Part shown: one piece after another, positions 17,538-25,267 of the stretch
How positions within the stretch are numbered: position 1 is the first letter of the stretch
Layout: every line of letters begins with the position of its first letter
NCBI GenBank assembly: GCA_002683825.1
Contig: NYUD01000050.1
Coordinates: 1-46,499, forward strand
Reading direction: 5' to 3'
Origin: Planctomycetota bacterium
Lineage (GTDB): Bacteria > Planctomycetota > UBA1135 > GCA-002686595
DNA: 46,499 bases
Notes under the pieces: model-generated
What the model was told of the DNA's origin: nothing
Databases searched by the model: none
What the model saw: only the letters and a program-made list of their open reading frames with translations
Made by a program: the position numbers and the translations under genes

Positions 17538-18695
17538 GTGACGATCGAGCTCTCCAATGAAATCTGGAACTCTGGTTTTCCCGTGAATGCATGGATGGTG
17601 CAACAGGCCCAGGCAAACGCCGTCACCAACCAGCAACAGATCGCCGGCCAGATCGCACTGCTCTTTCAGATTGCCGATCAGGTCTTCTCGGGCCCCGATG
17701 CCGCTCGCCTGCAGAAGTACGTCGGAGGGCACGTCAAGGTGCCGTCTTATCTCGCGAATGTGTTGAACGCCCTCCCGGCCGGCACGCACACAGACCAGGT
17801 CGGACCCGCAGCCTATTTCCGCCCGAGTAACGCAGACATCAGCGCCTGGCTGGCCGGAGCGGACAGCACTTCCTGCCCGAATTGTCCCACCCCGGAGGAA
17901 GTCCTCAGTGCGGCGCGCCTCTCGATTCCAAGCATCGGAGATCTCATCGAGAGCCATCGTTTGATCGCCGAAGGTTACACGAACCCCGACGGTTCACACC
18001 CTGCACTGGTGCTGTACGAAGCCGGAGCCAATCTACACGCCGGCTTTCAGCCGTGGGGCCCCGCCGCCAACCTCGCGAACCAACTTCCCGGCATGTACGA
18101 CGCGTATGCGGACGACCTGGTGGGGGAACTCGTCGCACACGGTGTCGAGCGCGTGCACTGGTACAGCTTCATGACCGAATTCAGCCCGCAAGGCTTCGCC
18201 GCCTACGGTTGCTGGAACAACATGGACCAGACGATCGGTCTGCCCGTGGTCGGACCCTATCTCGACCAGGGCGCTCCAAAGGCGGCGGCGATCTATCGGG
18301 GGCCCCCTCTGTCGTCGAACGCACCGAGCGCACTCTCGCTCTTCAGAACAGCGGGAGCGAATCCCGTATCCCTCGAGATCGATCCGCCGGTCTTGGGCTC
18401 GATAGTCGCCGCTGAGGTCGACCTGCAAACCACCGGACACTCCCTCGCGTCCCTCTTCTACAACCGCGCTCCCGCGACGATCCCCGCCGGAAACGGAATG
18501 GTCTTGTTGACCTTCATGCAGGGTACCCCGACGCAGGTTGTTTTCCCCCAACCCGGACCGATCGCGACATTCTCGATCCCCGTTCCCAACGATGTCGATC
18601 TGTGCGGAAGGGAAATCTCCGTGCAAGCGCTGCATTTCTCCGGCCTACCGGGGTTCGCACTTTCGAACGCGCAAGACCTACGCTTCGGGCGCTAA
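17538..18695 (+). CDS. Glycosidase-like protein, copy 2: C-terminal part with catalytic motifs
   Basis: 385 codons from the GTG immediately after the amber codon. It begins VTIELSNEIWN, so it carries the presumed acid/base Glu (codon 17559) and the presumed nucleophile in LVLYEAGANL (Glu codon 18018), and it ends with the shared C-terminal module (SNAQDLRFGR). Made alone it would lack a signal peptide and half the barrel, and no Shine-Dalgarno precedes the GTG, so it is unlikely to be an independent gene. Its full agreement with the neighbour to the last codon shows the reading frame has been kept under selection until recently. The conserved fragment could be restored by read-through or be a sequencing artefact. 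Confidence 0.72.
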   Translation: MTIELSNEIWNSGFPVNAWMVQQAQANAVTNQQQIAGQIALLFQIADQVFSGPDAARLQKYVGGHVKVPSYLANVLNALPAGTHTDQVGPAAYFRPSNADISAWLAGADSTSCPNCPTPEEVLSAARLSIPSIGDLIESHRLIAEGYTNPDGSHPALVLYEAGANLHAGFQPWGPAANLANQLPGMYDAYADDLVGELVAHGVERVHWYSFMTEFSPQGFAAYGCWNNMDQTIGLPVVGPYLDQGAPKAAAIYRGPPLSSNAPSALSLFRTAGANPVSLEIDPPVLGSIVAAEVDLQTTGHSLASLFYNRAPATIPAGNGMVLLTFMQGTPTQVVFPQPGPIATFSIPVPNDVDLCGREISVQALHFSGLPGFALSNAQDLRFGR

Positions 18696-18895
18696 CACTT
18701 CTTTACGTGCTCGAAACCCTGTGCAAATCCCGCGTGCAGGTGCCCGGAGGTCGAGTTTTTGCCGCCTCCACGAAGATTTTTCCCGGTCGGTGAAGACAGG
18801 GATTCGTTTTCCCTCTTCAACGGTGCAGCCGACTGCCGAAGCGTTCGACCTCCCGCACCCGGCTCCGCAGGAGCCCCAGACAAGAAAGCTCGCTC

Positions 18896-20269
18896 GTGCT
18901 TACTTCCGTACGAAGTCTATTTCGGCGTATTCCGTTTCCGAATCTCGGCAAACTGATCCCCAAGGGGAGCGGAGGCAAGGCGGGACGCCACATCCTGATG
19001 GTCGGGTTTGCCGTCTTCATGGCCTCATCCGCCGTCTTTTACTTCTTCCATCGCTTCCCGATCCACGTCTACAAGGCGAAGAACGATTCGATGGCACCGA
19101 CGCTCTACTTGGGCGACCTCTTCGGAGTCGAACGCTTCTCCGCCTGGTTCGGGACACCGAAGCGCTTTGACGTGGTTTCCTACCGCTACCCGATGGACCA
19201 ATCCAAGCGCTTGATGCACCGAGTCGTAGGTCTGCCGAAGGAGAAGGTGCGCATCGAAAAGGGTGACATCTGGGTGCGCCCCAAGGGCGAGAGCTGGCGC
19301 GTGCTGCACAAGCCCGAGGACGTTCAAGAGCTCTTGTGGAGAGAGGTGAATCCCGCAGCCGGCACTCCGGCGTGGCACGTCTTTGATGAGGAAGGAGTCT
19401 CGTGGAAGGCGGAGAACAACCGCCTCGAGGCCTCGACGCACGGGTCCGCGCGCTGGGGAGCCCCCGGCACGTCGATCATGGACTCCTACGAGCACGGTCA
19501 CTCGGGGGGACGACGCGTCGAACTCAAGACCCCTCCCGGCCTCGAAGAGAACGTGGTCGGTGATGTACGCCTGAGCGGCTGGGTGCGCTCCCAGGCCGAC
19601 TGCAGCGAAGCCTGGATCGAGTTCCACGAGGGCAAAAAGACCTATCGCTTCTCGATCCCCGGGCCCGCCGCAATGGACGGCGCGGCCCCCAGTATCCGGG
19701 TCGGCAAGACTCGGAAGCCGGGCCAGCCTTACAAGTTGCCCGCCGACAAAGAGGTCTATTTCCGGGCCACGAACCTCGACGATCGGCTCAGCTTCGAGGT
19801 CGACGGCGCTAACATCGCCACGCTCGACATCGACGCGGTCGCCCCGCGCTTCTCCGAGGTACACGTGTGCTTCGCCAACGGCGGAGGTGTCTGGAAAGAT
19901 CTGGTGCTCGAGCGTGACGTGCATTACGTCTCACCGCCCGACGAAACATTCAACGTCACCGTTCCTGCAGATCACTACCTGCTCCTGGGAGACAACCCCC
20001 AGCACTTCATGGACCCACGCTTCTGGCGCGTCCTGAAGCTCCACATCAAGGGGGAGGACGGGACGGAGACCTACAAGGGCAACCTGCACCCTACCGAGAA
20101 CCCGAGGACCTTTGTCGAAGACGGAGAAACCTGGATCCAGTTCCGTGACGAACACGGCAAGAAGCACGAGTTCCTGCGCAAGGACATCAAGAAGCGCTCG
20201 TACGAACTCTCGCCCTTCGTTCCCAGGGCCATGATCGAAGGGCGCGTCCTCTGGGGACTGAACGGGTAA
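18896..20269 (+). CDS. lepB: Signal peptidase I family protein with Ser/His-type signature and inserted domain
   Basis: 457 residues from GTG 18896. One membrane helix (about residues 36-53) precedes the S26 catalytic region. Box B is KNDSMAPTL with nucleophile Ser65. Box D is KRLMHRVVGLPKEKV: where bacterial LepB has the catalytic Lys of KRVVG, this protein has His108. Box E is LLLGDNPQHFMDPRFW (Gly365-Asp366-Asn367). His in place of Lys is the arrangement of the ER/archaeal-type S26B enzymes. Between boxes D and E there is about 200 residues of beta-rich sequence (about 145-350) resembling a concanavalin/LamG-like fold, which makes the protein much longer than a typical 250-300 residue LepB. 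It is expected to cleave exported precursors at the outer face of the inner membrane, and this window encodes many such precursors. Confidence 0.85.
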   Translation: MLTSVRSLFRRIPFPNLGKLIPKGSGGKAGRHILMVGFAVFMASSAVFYFFHRFPIHVYKAKNDSMAPTLYLGDLFGVERFSAWFGTPKRFDVVSYRYPMDQSKRLMHRVVGLPKEKVRIEKGDIWVRPKGESWRVLHKPEDVQELLWREVNPAAGTPAWHVFDEEGVSWKAENNRLEASTHGSARWGAPGTSIMDSYEHGHSGGRRVELKTPPGLEENVVGDVRLSGWVRSQADCSEAWIEFHEGKKTYRFSIPGPAAMDGAAPSIRVGKTRKPGQPYKLPADKEVYFRATNLDDRLSFEVDGANIATLDIDAVAPRFSEVHVCFANGGGVWKDLVLERDVHYVSPPDETFNVTVPADHYLLLGDNPQHFMDPRFWRVLKLHIKGEDGTETYKGNLHPTENPRTFVEDGETWIQFRDEHGKKHEFLRKDIKKRSYELSPFVPRAMIEGRVLWGLNG

Positions 20270-20330
20270 CACCCCGTCGCACGGTGGGCTGGCAACCACT
20301 CTCTTCTGAACGCTACAATCCCGGCCACAC

Positions 20331-20412
20331 GCGGAAGTGGCGGAACTGGTAGACGCGCAGGATTTAGGTTCCTGTGCCTTCGGGCGTGGGGGTTCGAGTC
20401 CCCCCTTCCGCA
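20331..20412 (+). tRNA. tRNA-Leu (anticodon UAG)
   Basis: The acceptor arm GCGGAAG pairs with CTTCCGC. A D-arm with GGTAGACGC follows. The anticodon arm CAGGA-TTTAGGT-TCCTG gives anticodon TAG, reading CUA/CUN leucine codons. A long class II variable arm (GTGCCTTCGGGCGT) and the T-arm GGGGGTTCGAGTCCCCC complete the fold. The 3' CCA is not encoded: the bases after the discriminator A are CCC. Confidence 0.96.
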
Positions 20413-20716
20413 CCCGGCCGGGCGGCCGATCGTGGCGTGGTCCACTGCGTTAACGTCAGGGGTTAGCATTTACCTTTACGGTGAGGTTAGCAGCCTCCCG
20501 CCGGGGCCCTTCCGAATCGACAATAAGTTCATTGATGGCAAAGACTTGGGCCCTTCAGACGGGCCCCCTCGCAAGGGGTTGGCACGGACCTTGTTGTTCT
20601 CTGGGTGGACGGTCTGGGGAACTCCAGACGAAGGCCCGTTCCACCTTGCCCCCCCACTATCCGCAACGGGAACCTCAGGCCGTCCAGCTATCTCCTTGGC
20701 ACAATGGGCCCTGCCC
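20413..20716 (+). promoter_or_regulatory. 304-nt region after the tRNA with direct and inverted repeats
   Basis: No gene is recognised; the frame of the next gene is open back to 20432, but that stretch shows no family similarity. GGTTAGCA occurs twice, at 20461-20468 and 20485-20492. Two stem-loops are visible: GGGCCC at 20548-20553 with its repeat at 20561-20566, and GTCTGG (20612-20617) pairing with CCAGAC (20624-20629). These could serve tRNA termination or regulation of the downstream sulfur gene. No integrase or phage remnant supports an attachment site. Confidence 0.3.
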
Positions 20717-22114
20717 ATGCTCATCAGACAGTTCTACCTGGGCTGCCTCGCACACGCCTCGTACATCGTCGTCGACGAGCGCGCCAAGACCGCAGCCGTC
20801 ATAGATCCGCAGAGGGACGTCGAACAGTACCTGGGGGAGGCCGAACGCCACGGCGCAAAGATCAGGTACGTCTTCCTGACGCACTTTCACGCGGACTTCG
20901 TTGCCGGGCATCTGGAGCTTCGCGAGCGCGCGGGTGCCCGCATCTATCTCGGTTCAAGAGCGGAACCGGAGTACGATTTCACGCCTGTAAAGGATGGGGA
21001 TGCCCTCGAATTCGGAGACGTCCGCCTGAGAATCCTCGAGACGCCAGGACACACACCTGAGGGAATCTCGATAACGGCCTACGACCTCACCAAGAGTGAT
21101 GAGAACCCGGAAGCCGTCTTCACGGGCGACACTTTGTTTGTTGGAGACGTCGGGCGGCCCGACCTCTTGGCATCCAGTGGGATCTCGGCCGAACAGCTTG
21201 CCGGTTGGCTCTATGACTCGCTTCACGGAAAGCTCATGAAGCTCCCCGACGAAACGACGGTTTATCCGGCACACGGCGCCGGTTCAATGTGCGGCAAGAA
21301 CCTCAGCAGCGAGACCTTTTCGACGATCGGGGAACAACGCCGTCTCAACTACGCGCTCCAGCCGATGAACAAGGACGAGTTCACGGCAGTGGTTACTGCT
21401 GACCAGCCTGAAATGCCGGCGTATTTCGAACACGATGTGCAGATGAACAAGAAGGAGCGAGGCGCGCTCGACCGGAACCTGGAGCGTGTCCTTCACCCTT
21501 TGGCTCTGGAGGAAGTGATCGAACTTCGGGCTGAGGGCGCGAGAATCGTCGATGTTCGAGATTCTGCCGACTTCGCAGGCGCTCACCTCGCAAGCAGTCT
21601 CAACATCGGCCTGGGCGGCAAATTCGCATCCTGGGCGGGATCGCTGATTTCTCCCACGGACAGGGTGGTCATCATCGCCGAAAAGGGAACCGAACGTGAG
21701 GCCGCGCTGCGTCTCGGACGCATCGGAATGGACGCTGTCGTCGGTTACCTGGATGGAGGCATGGATGCCCTGGAAGGGCGCAGCGACCTCGTCACCGCAA
21801 CGGATCGTATCGCGCCCGATATGGTGGACCGGCAAATCAAGGAAGGGAAAGCTCCATGCGTTGTCGATGTGCGCAACGAGAAGGAATGGAGTGGCGGCCA
21901 CATCGAAGGCAGCGTCAACATCCCCTTGGTCCATCTGGTCGAGCGGATCGATGAGATCCCCAAAGACAAGAAGTTGGCCGTGGTTTGCATGAGCGGATAC
22001 CGCTCCTCCATCGCTGCAAGCCTGCTCCAGCAGAACGGCATCACCAACTTCCGTGACCTCGTCGGAGGGATGGAGGCGTGGTCTGCCAGCGACCTGGACA
22101 CGGTCGTCCTCTGA
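20717..22114 (+). CDS. Persulfide dioxygenase-like metallo-beta-lactamase fused to two rhodanese domains
   Basis: 465 residues. ATG 20717 is chosen because MLIRQFYLGCLAHASYIV is the usual beginning of this family. Residues 1-245 are an ETHE1/glyoxalase-II-like MBL fold with THFHADF (His56, His58, Asp60), ETPGHTPEG and FTGDTLFVGDVGRPD. These enzymes oxidise glutathione persulfide to sulfite with a mononuclear iron. Two rhodanese domains follow (about 262-355 and 366-460). The second has an active loop CMSGYRS with Cys424. The first has AEKGTER in that place, so it lacks the cysteine and is probably structural. The fusion suggests that sulfane sulfur is passed from rhodanese to the dioxygenase, in cytoplasmic H2S/persulfide detoxification. 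No CsoR/BigR-type regulator is adjacent. Confidence 0.92.
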   Translation: MLIRQFYLGCLAHASYIVVDERAKTAAVIDPQRDVEQYLGEAERHGAKIRYVFLTHFHADFVAGHLELRERAGARIYLGSRAEPEYDFTPVKDGDALEFGDVRLRILETPGHTPEGISITAYDLTKSDENPEAVFTGDTLFVGDVGRPDLLASSGISAEQLAGWLYDSLHGKLMKLPDETTVYPAHGAGSMCGKNLSSETFSTIGEQRRLNYALQPMNKDEFTAVVTADQPEMPAYFEHDVQMNKKERGALDRNLERVLHPLALEEVIELRAEGARIVDVRDSADFAGAHLASSLNIGLGGKFASWAGSLISPTDRVVIIAEKGTEREAALRLGRIGMDAVVGYLDGGMDALEGRSDLVTATDRIAPDMVDRQIKEGKAPCVVDVRNEKEWSGGHIEGSVNIPLVHLVERIDEIPKDKKLAVVCMSGYRSSIAASLLQQNGITNFRDLVGGMEAWSASDLDTVVL

Positions 22115-22535
22115 GCGCCGGCGTTCCAGGTCAAGGGAGGAGCGGAATGACCCGACCCACACGGAAGAGCCACCGCCAGGTGCCGCTCGTGGGAGCCGAT
22201 ATGGGCGGTGTCTCGGTGGCTGGCTGGCTCCGTCGATCGCAAGAATGACCGGACGCGGGCATTCTCGAGGCCGCCGAAATGCACCACTTTCAGCCCTCCT
22301 CGAGGCCCGGGTGAGTCCGGCGCGCTCATCTCCCGGCCACAGATCGAGGAGTGGGGAGAACCGCCTTCGAAAAAAAGAGCCACAGACCGCGTAGCCGGGC
22401 AGCGCGGGGACATCATGGCCATGGGGCGCCGTTTTTCGCATCTTTCCGGCAAGATTCCTTCAATCCTGCGCATGCGGGAGAGGTCCCCTCCGGGGGCTTG
22501 GGTGAATCGGCCTTCGTGCCGAAGAGAACTCAACC
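22115..22535 (+). other. 421-nt intergenic region, nothing recognised
   Basis: It lies between the persulfide dioxygenase fusion and the small secreted protein. Open frames cross it on both strands, as expected at this GC content, but none has a recognisable domain, signal peptide or ribosome-binding site. A GGCGCC followed by GTTTTTC near 22426-22438 resembles a weak terminator tail without a proper stem. It presumably holds the promoter of the 22536 gene. Confidence 0.4.
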
Positions 22536-23051
22536 ATGCAAAAAACCATGACGGGGAGAATCGGAACCGGAGCGGCGGCCCTCGCCCTTTGCCTCCTGGC
22601 GCCGGTACCGTCGATCCAGGCGAACGGGCCCTCCAAGGCGCGCCCCAACACCTTCGGCCAACCCGACTGTGCCACGGCGAAGTCGACCCCGGTCGCGTCC
22701 TTCCCGTTCAACCCCTTCCTGCTGAGCGAACTCTCCCCGCCGGTCATCCAGCCCGCAGGGGCCTGGCGGGCCGAGCTTCAAACGACGGGGCTCGGCTCGG
22801 GGGTGGCCTATCTCATCGCCGCACGCCGACCGGCCTTCCTCCCGACCCAGGGGGGAATGCTCCTGGTCGATCCCGCCGACGCACGCATCCTGGCGGGGGT
22901 GCCCTTTCAACGCGGTCAAGCCGTGCGCTTCTCGCTACCGATCCCGAACCGGGAACGACTCTGCAGCCACCGCATCCGCGTTCAGGCGGTGATTCTCTCT
23001 CCCGGCGAAACGTACCTCACAAACGCGTTTGACCTGACGCTTGGACGCTAG
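22536..23051 (+). CDS. Small secreted protein consisting of the recurrent C-terminal module
   Basis: 171 residues from ATG 22536, with a signal peptide (TGAAALALCLLAPVPSIQA). The mature part matches the last 120 or so residues of the two glycosidase-like proteins: LQTTG, a hydrophobic beta-strand pattern, RFSLPIPN, the L-C-xx-RIRVQA block and the ending TNAFDLTLGR. It is therefore almost a free-standing copy of a module that is otherwise a C-terminal appendage. I know this ending from planctomycete secreted proteins but cannot name a function. It may be a binding, anchoring or secretion-related domain. It converges with the ankyrin lipoprotein, with 21 bases between the stops. Confidence 0.75.
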   Translation: MQKTMTGRIGTGAAALALCLLAPVPSIQANGPSKARPNTFGQPDCATAKSTPVASFPFNPFLLSELSPPVIQPAGAWRAELQTTGLGSGVAYLIAARRPAFLPTQGGMLLVDPADARILAGVPFQRGQAVRFSLPIPNRERLCSHRIRVQAVILSPGETYLTNAFDLTLGR

Positions 23052-23072
23052 CCGGCGAAGCTTCACCTCAGA

Positions 23073-23948
23073 CTATTGGCCACCACCGGCGTCGGGGACC
23101 TCGGCGCCTTTTTCGCGCAAGAAGAGGGCCAGGTCTTCGTGTCTGCCCAGCACGGCCATGCCGAGGGGCGTTGCGCCATCTTCGTTCTTGGCGTTGATGT
23201 CGGCTCCCTTCGCGAGAAGCATCTCCACGACTTCACGCCGGCCCCATTCCGATGCGACGTGCAGAGGGGTGTTTCCCTTGACGGCAGGTTTGTCCAAGGA
23301 GGCCCCCTTTTCCAGAAGCAGCTCGACCAGGGGTTTGCGTCCCATGTGGCTCGCCGCGTACAGAGGCGTGGCGTCGTTTTGGCCGCTCTGATCGACTGCG
23401 GCGCCCTCCTTGATCAGCATCCGCACGAGACCGAGCTTGCCGCCGGTGTTGATCGCGACGTTCAGAGGAGCATCGCCGTCCTTGTCCGGGGCGTTGATGT
23501 CAGCGCCATTGCTGATGAGCAGGGCCGCAATCTTGCGATTGCCAACCTGTACCGCGATGTGCAGCGGCGTGCCCCCGGAAGCCTGGCGGGCGTTCGGATC
23601 GGCACCCTTTTCCAGCAACAGGGTGGTCAGTGCGAAGTGCTGGTCGCCAGCAGCGATGTGGAGGGCTGTCAATCCCTCGATATCCGCATTGATATCCATC
23701 CCCTGCTCGAGCAGCAGCTTGAGCCCATCGAGGTCCTTGTCGCGAGCCTTGCGCAGGATCTCGGGAACCTCGCCACCGACCACTTTGTGGTCTCGTCCCG
23801 GCCGGCCGGGGTCCGGGGGCGGTTTCTCTTTCTCGACCTTGGCCGCGGACGCGGGATCGGATTTCGCGGCGCTGGTGATCGAGGACTCGCCGCCACCGCA
23901 GGCGAACAAGAGGGACGAGAGAGAGAGAGCTAAAAGTGAGGTCTTCAT
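23073..23948 (-). CDS. Ankyrin-repeat lipoprotein
   Basis: 291 residues from ATG 23948, chosen because it gives a lipoprotein signal peptide, MKTSLLALSLSSLLFAC, with the lipidated Cys at 17. An acidic, lysine/proline-rich linker follows (about 18-60). Then come seven ankyrin repeats of about 30-33 residues with motifs such as TALHIAAGD, TPLHIAVQVG, TPLYAASHMG and TPLHVASEWG, each closing with a GADINA-like turn. The protein should be membrane-tethered on the outer face of the inner membrane or in the outer membrane, acting as a protein-binding surface. The partner is unknown. It is transcribed away from trmB, with 215 non-coding bases between. Confidence 0.88.
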   Translation of the reverse strand: MKTSLLALSLSSLLFACGGGESSITSAAKSDPASAAKVEKEKPPPDPGRPGRDHKVVGGEVPEILRKARDKDLDGLKLLLEQGMDINADIEGLTALHIAAGDQHFALTTLLLEKGADPNARQASGGTPLHIAVQVGNRKIAALLISNGADINAPDKDGDAPLNVAINTGGKLGLVRMLIKEGAAVDQSGQNDATPLYAASHMGRKPLVELLLEKGASLDKPAVKGNTPLHVASEWGRREVVEMLLAKGADINAKNEDGATPLGMAVLGRHEDLALFLREKGAEVPDAGGGQ

Positions 23949-24163
23949 CCGAGAAAGAAGGGCCGGAAAAGCGGCATCGGGCAGAGCGAGGAGGTTGGCT
24001 TGGCCCATTCTTATCCCGCTACGACAGAAGGGTCAAATGGATAGGGATTCCCTCTGAATCCCCGAAGGTTCGGCGAGAAGATCGCGAGGATAGGGCCTCT
24101 TCCCCCCCTCGTGGGGACGCCCTCTTTCGGAAAAGGCACGATCGCCGGTAGCATTCGCGCCCC

Positions 24164-25267
24164 GTGGCCCGCCCCCTGAGTCAGCAGCTCCTGCACTACC
24201 TCGTCGACTGGAGGGATTCTCCCTGGCCCATCGACTGGGAGTCTCTTTTCGGGAGAAGCGCCCCCCTCAGCCTCGAAATCGGTTTCGGCAACGGGGCGTT
24301 TCTCGCAAGCCAGGCCCGCTCCCGTCCGGATCGCAACCACATCGGCATCGAGCTCTCATGGTCGGCCGCCACACGCCTCTTCCAGCGGCTTGAGAAGGCG
24401 CAGGTCGAAAACGCGCGCGCGCTTCTGATCGATGCCGAAGCGGCGCTCCAGCACCTCTTTCTACCGGAATCCCTCACGGAGGTCTTCGCCAATCACCCCT
24501 GCCCCTGGCCCAAGGCCCGACACGGTGAACGCAGGCTCTTCGCCTCCCCCTTTCTCGATCTCTTGGCCAGCCGCATGCGCCTGGGCTCCCGGCTGACGGT
24601 GGTCACCGACCATGCGGAATACGCGCAATGGCTGGGCGAAATGCTGGAGGGACATCCGGCACTGACGTCCTGTCATCCCGGAATCGAAGCCCCCGAAATC
24701 CCCGGCCGTCAGCCGACCAAATACCAGCGCAAAGCGATGGCCGAGGGGATTCCCATCCACTACTTTGAGTGGACGAAGCAGGCCGAACCCGAAGGCTTGA
24801 TAGTGCCCGCACACCGCGACCAGGTCGACGGCTCGGGCAGCCGAGACGCAAGAACCTGGCACGACTCCATGCCCACGATCTCTCTTCGCGGCGACTACGA
24901 CCGCAAACTGCTCCTTGCTGATTTCCAACCGCTGACCCTGCGCGAAACGGTCGACAACATCGAGATCGCGGTTCGTCTGAGCGGAGCCTTCCGTCGAGAA
25001 GAACCGCCGATGTGGCTGGTCGAGTGTTTCGTGAGCGAAGGCAAGTTGCGCCAGGAATTCGCCATCATGGTGATCGAACGAAAGGCAAACGAGCTCTTCC
25101 TCAAGCTCTCGGGCCTGGGACGGCCCCATCCCACCTTCGGCGTGAAGCTCGCGATCGCGGGCCTGGGCCGGGTGCTGATGGAGAGCGATCCCAAGCTCAC
25201 GATCGTGCACGAGAACCTGGGGGCCGAAGCCCTCGCAACCGCCTGCAAGTCGGAAGTTCCGTGCTGA
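24164..25267 (+). CDS. trmB: Divergent TrmB-type tRNA (guanine-N7)-methyltransferase with C-terminal extension
   Basis: 367 residues from GTG 24164. Residues 1-215 match TrmB: the SAM-binding loop SLEIGFGNGAFL (Glu38-Gly44), GIELSWSAATR, and the PWPKARHGERRLF block. TrmB makes m7G46 in tRNA variable loops. Two things are unusual. The conserved NFPDPWPK reads NHPCPWPK here (residues 110-117), so Cys113 replaces the Asp reported as important for catalysis in E. coli TrmB. The protein also continues about 130 residues past the usual length, with a beta-rich unit of unknown function (from about 240). It may be a working divergent enzyme or one with a changed role. Its last bases overlap the next start by 7 nt, so the two are translationally coupled. 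Confidence 0.82.
   Translation: MARPLSQQLLHYLVDWRDSPWPIDWESLFGRSAPLSLEIGFGNGAFLASQARSRPDRNHIGIELSWSAATRLFQRLEKAQVENARALLIDAEAALQHLFLPESLTEVFANHPCPWPKARHGERRLFASPFLDLLASRMRLGSRLTVVTDHAEYAQWLGEMLEGHPALTSCHPGIEAPEIPGRQPTKYQRKAMAEGIPIHYFEWTKQAEPEGLIVPAHRDQVDGSGSRDARTWHDSMPTISLRGDYDRKLLLADFQPLTLRETVDNIEIAVRLSGAFRREEPPMWLVECFVSEGKLRQEFAIMVIERKANELFLKLSGLGRPHPTFGVKLAIAGLGRVLMESDPKLTIVHENLGAEALATACKSEVPC

Noticed and set aside
19931..20469. Minus-strand frames reading through the tRNA (GGLEPPRP-type peptide)
   Set aside because: This peptide is a known artefact of translating the antisense of a tRNA gene.
20413..20716. Integration site (attL-like) beside the tRNA
   Set aside because: No integrase, no duplicated tRNA 3' end and no mobile gene is visible in the window.
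22208..23032. A 274-codon plus-strand frame across the small secreted protein
   Set aside because: The overlapping frame at 22536 has a signal peptide and matches two other proteins; this one is rich in Arg/Pro/Gly with no features.
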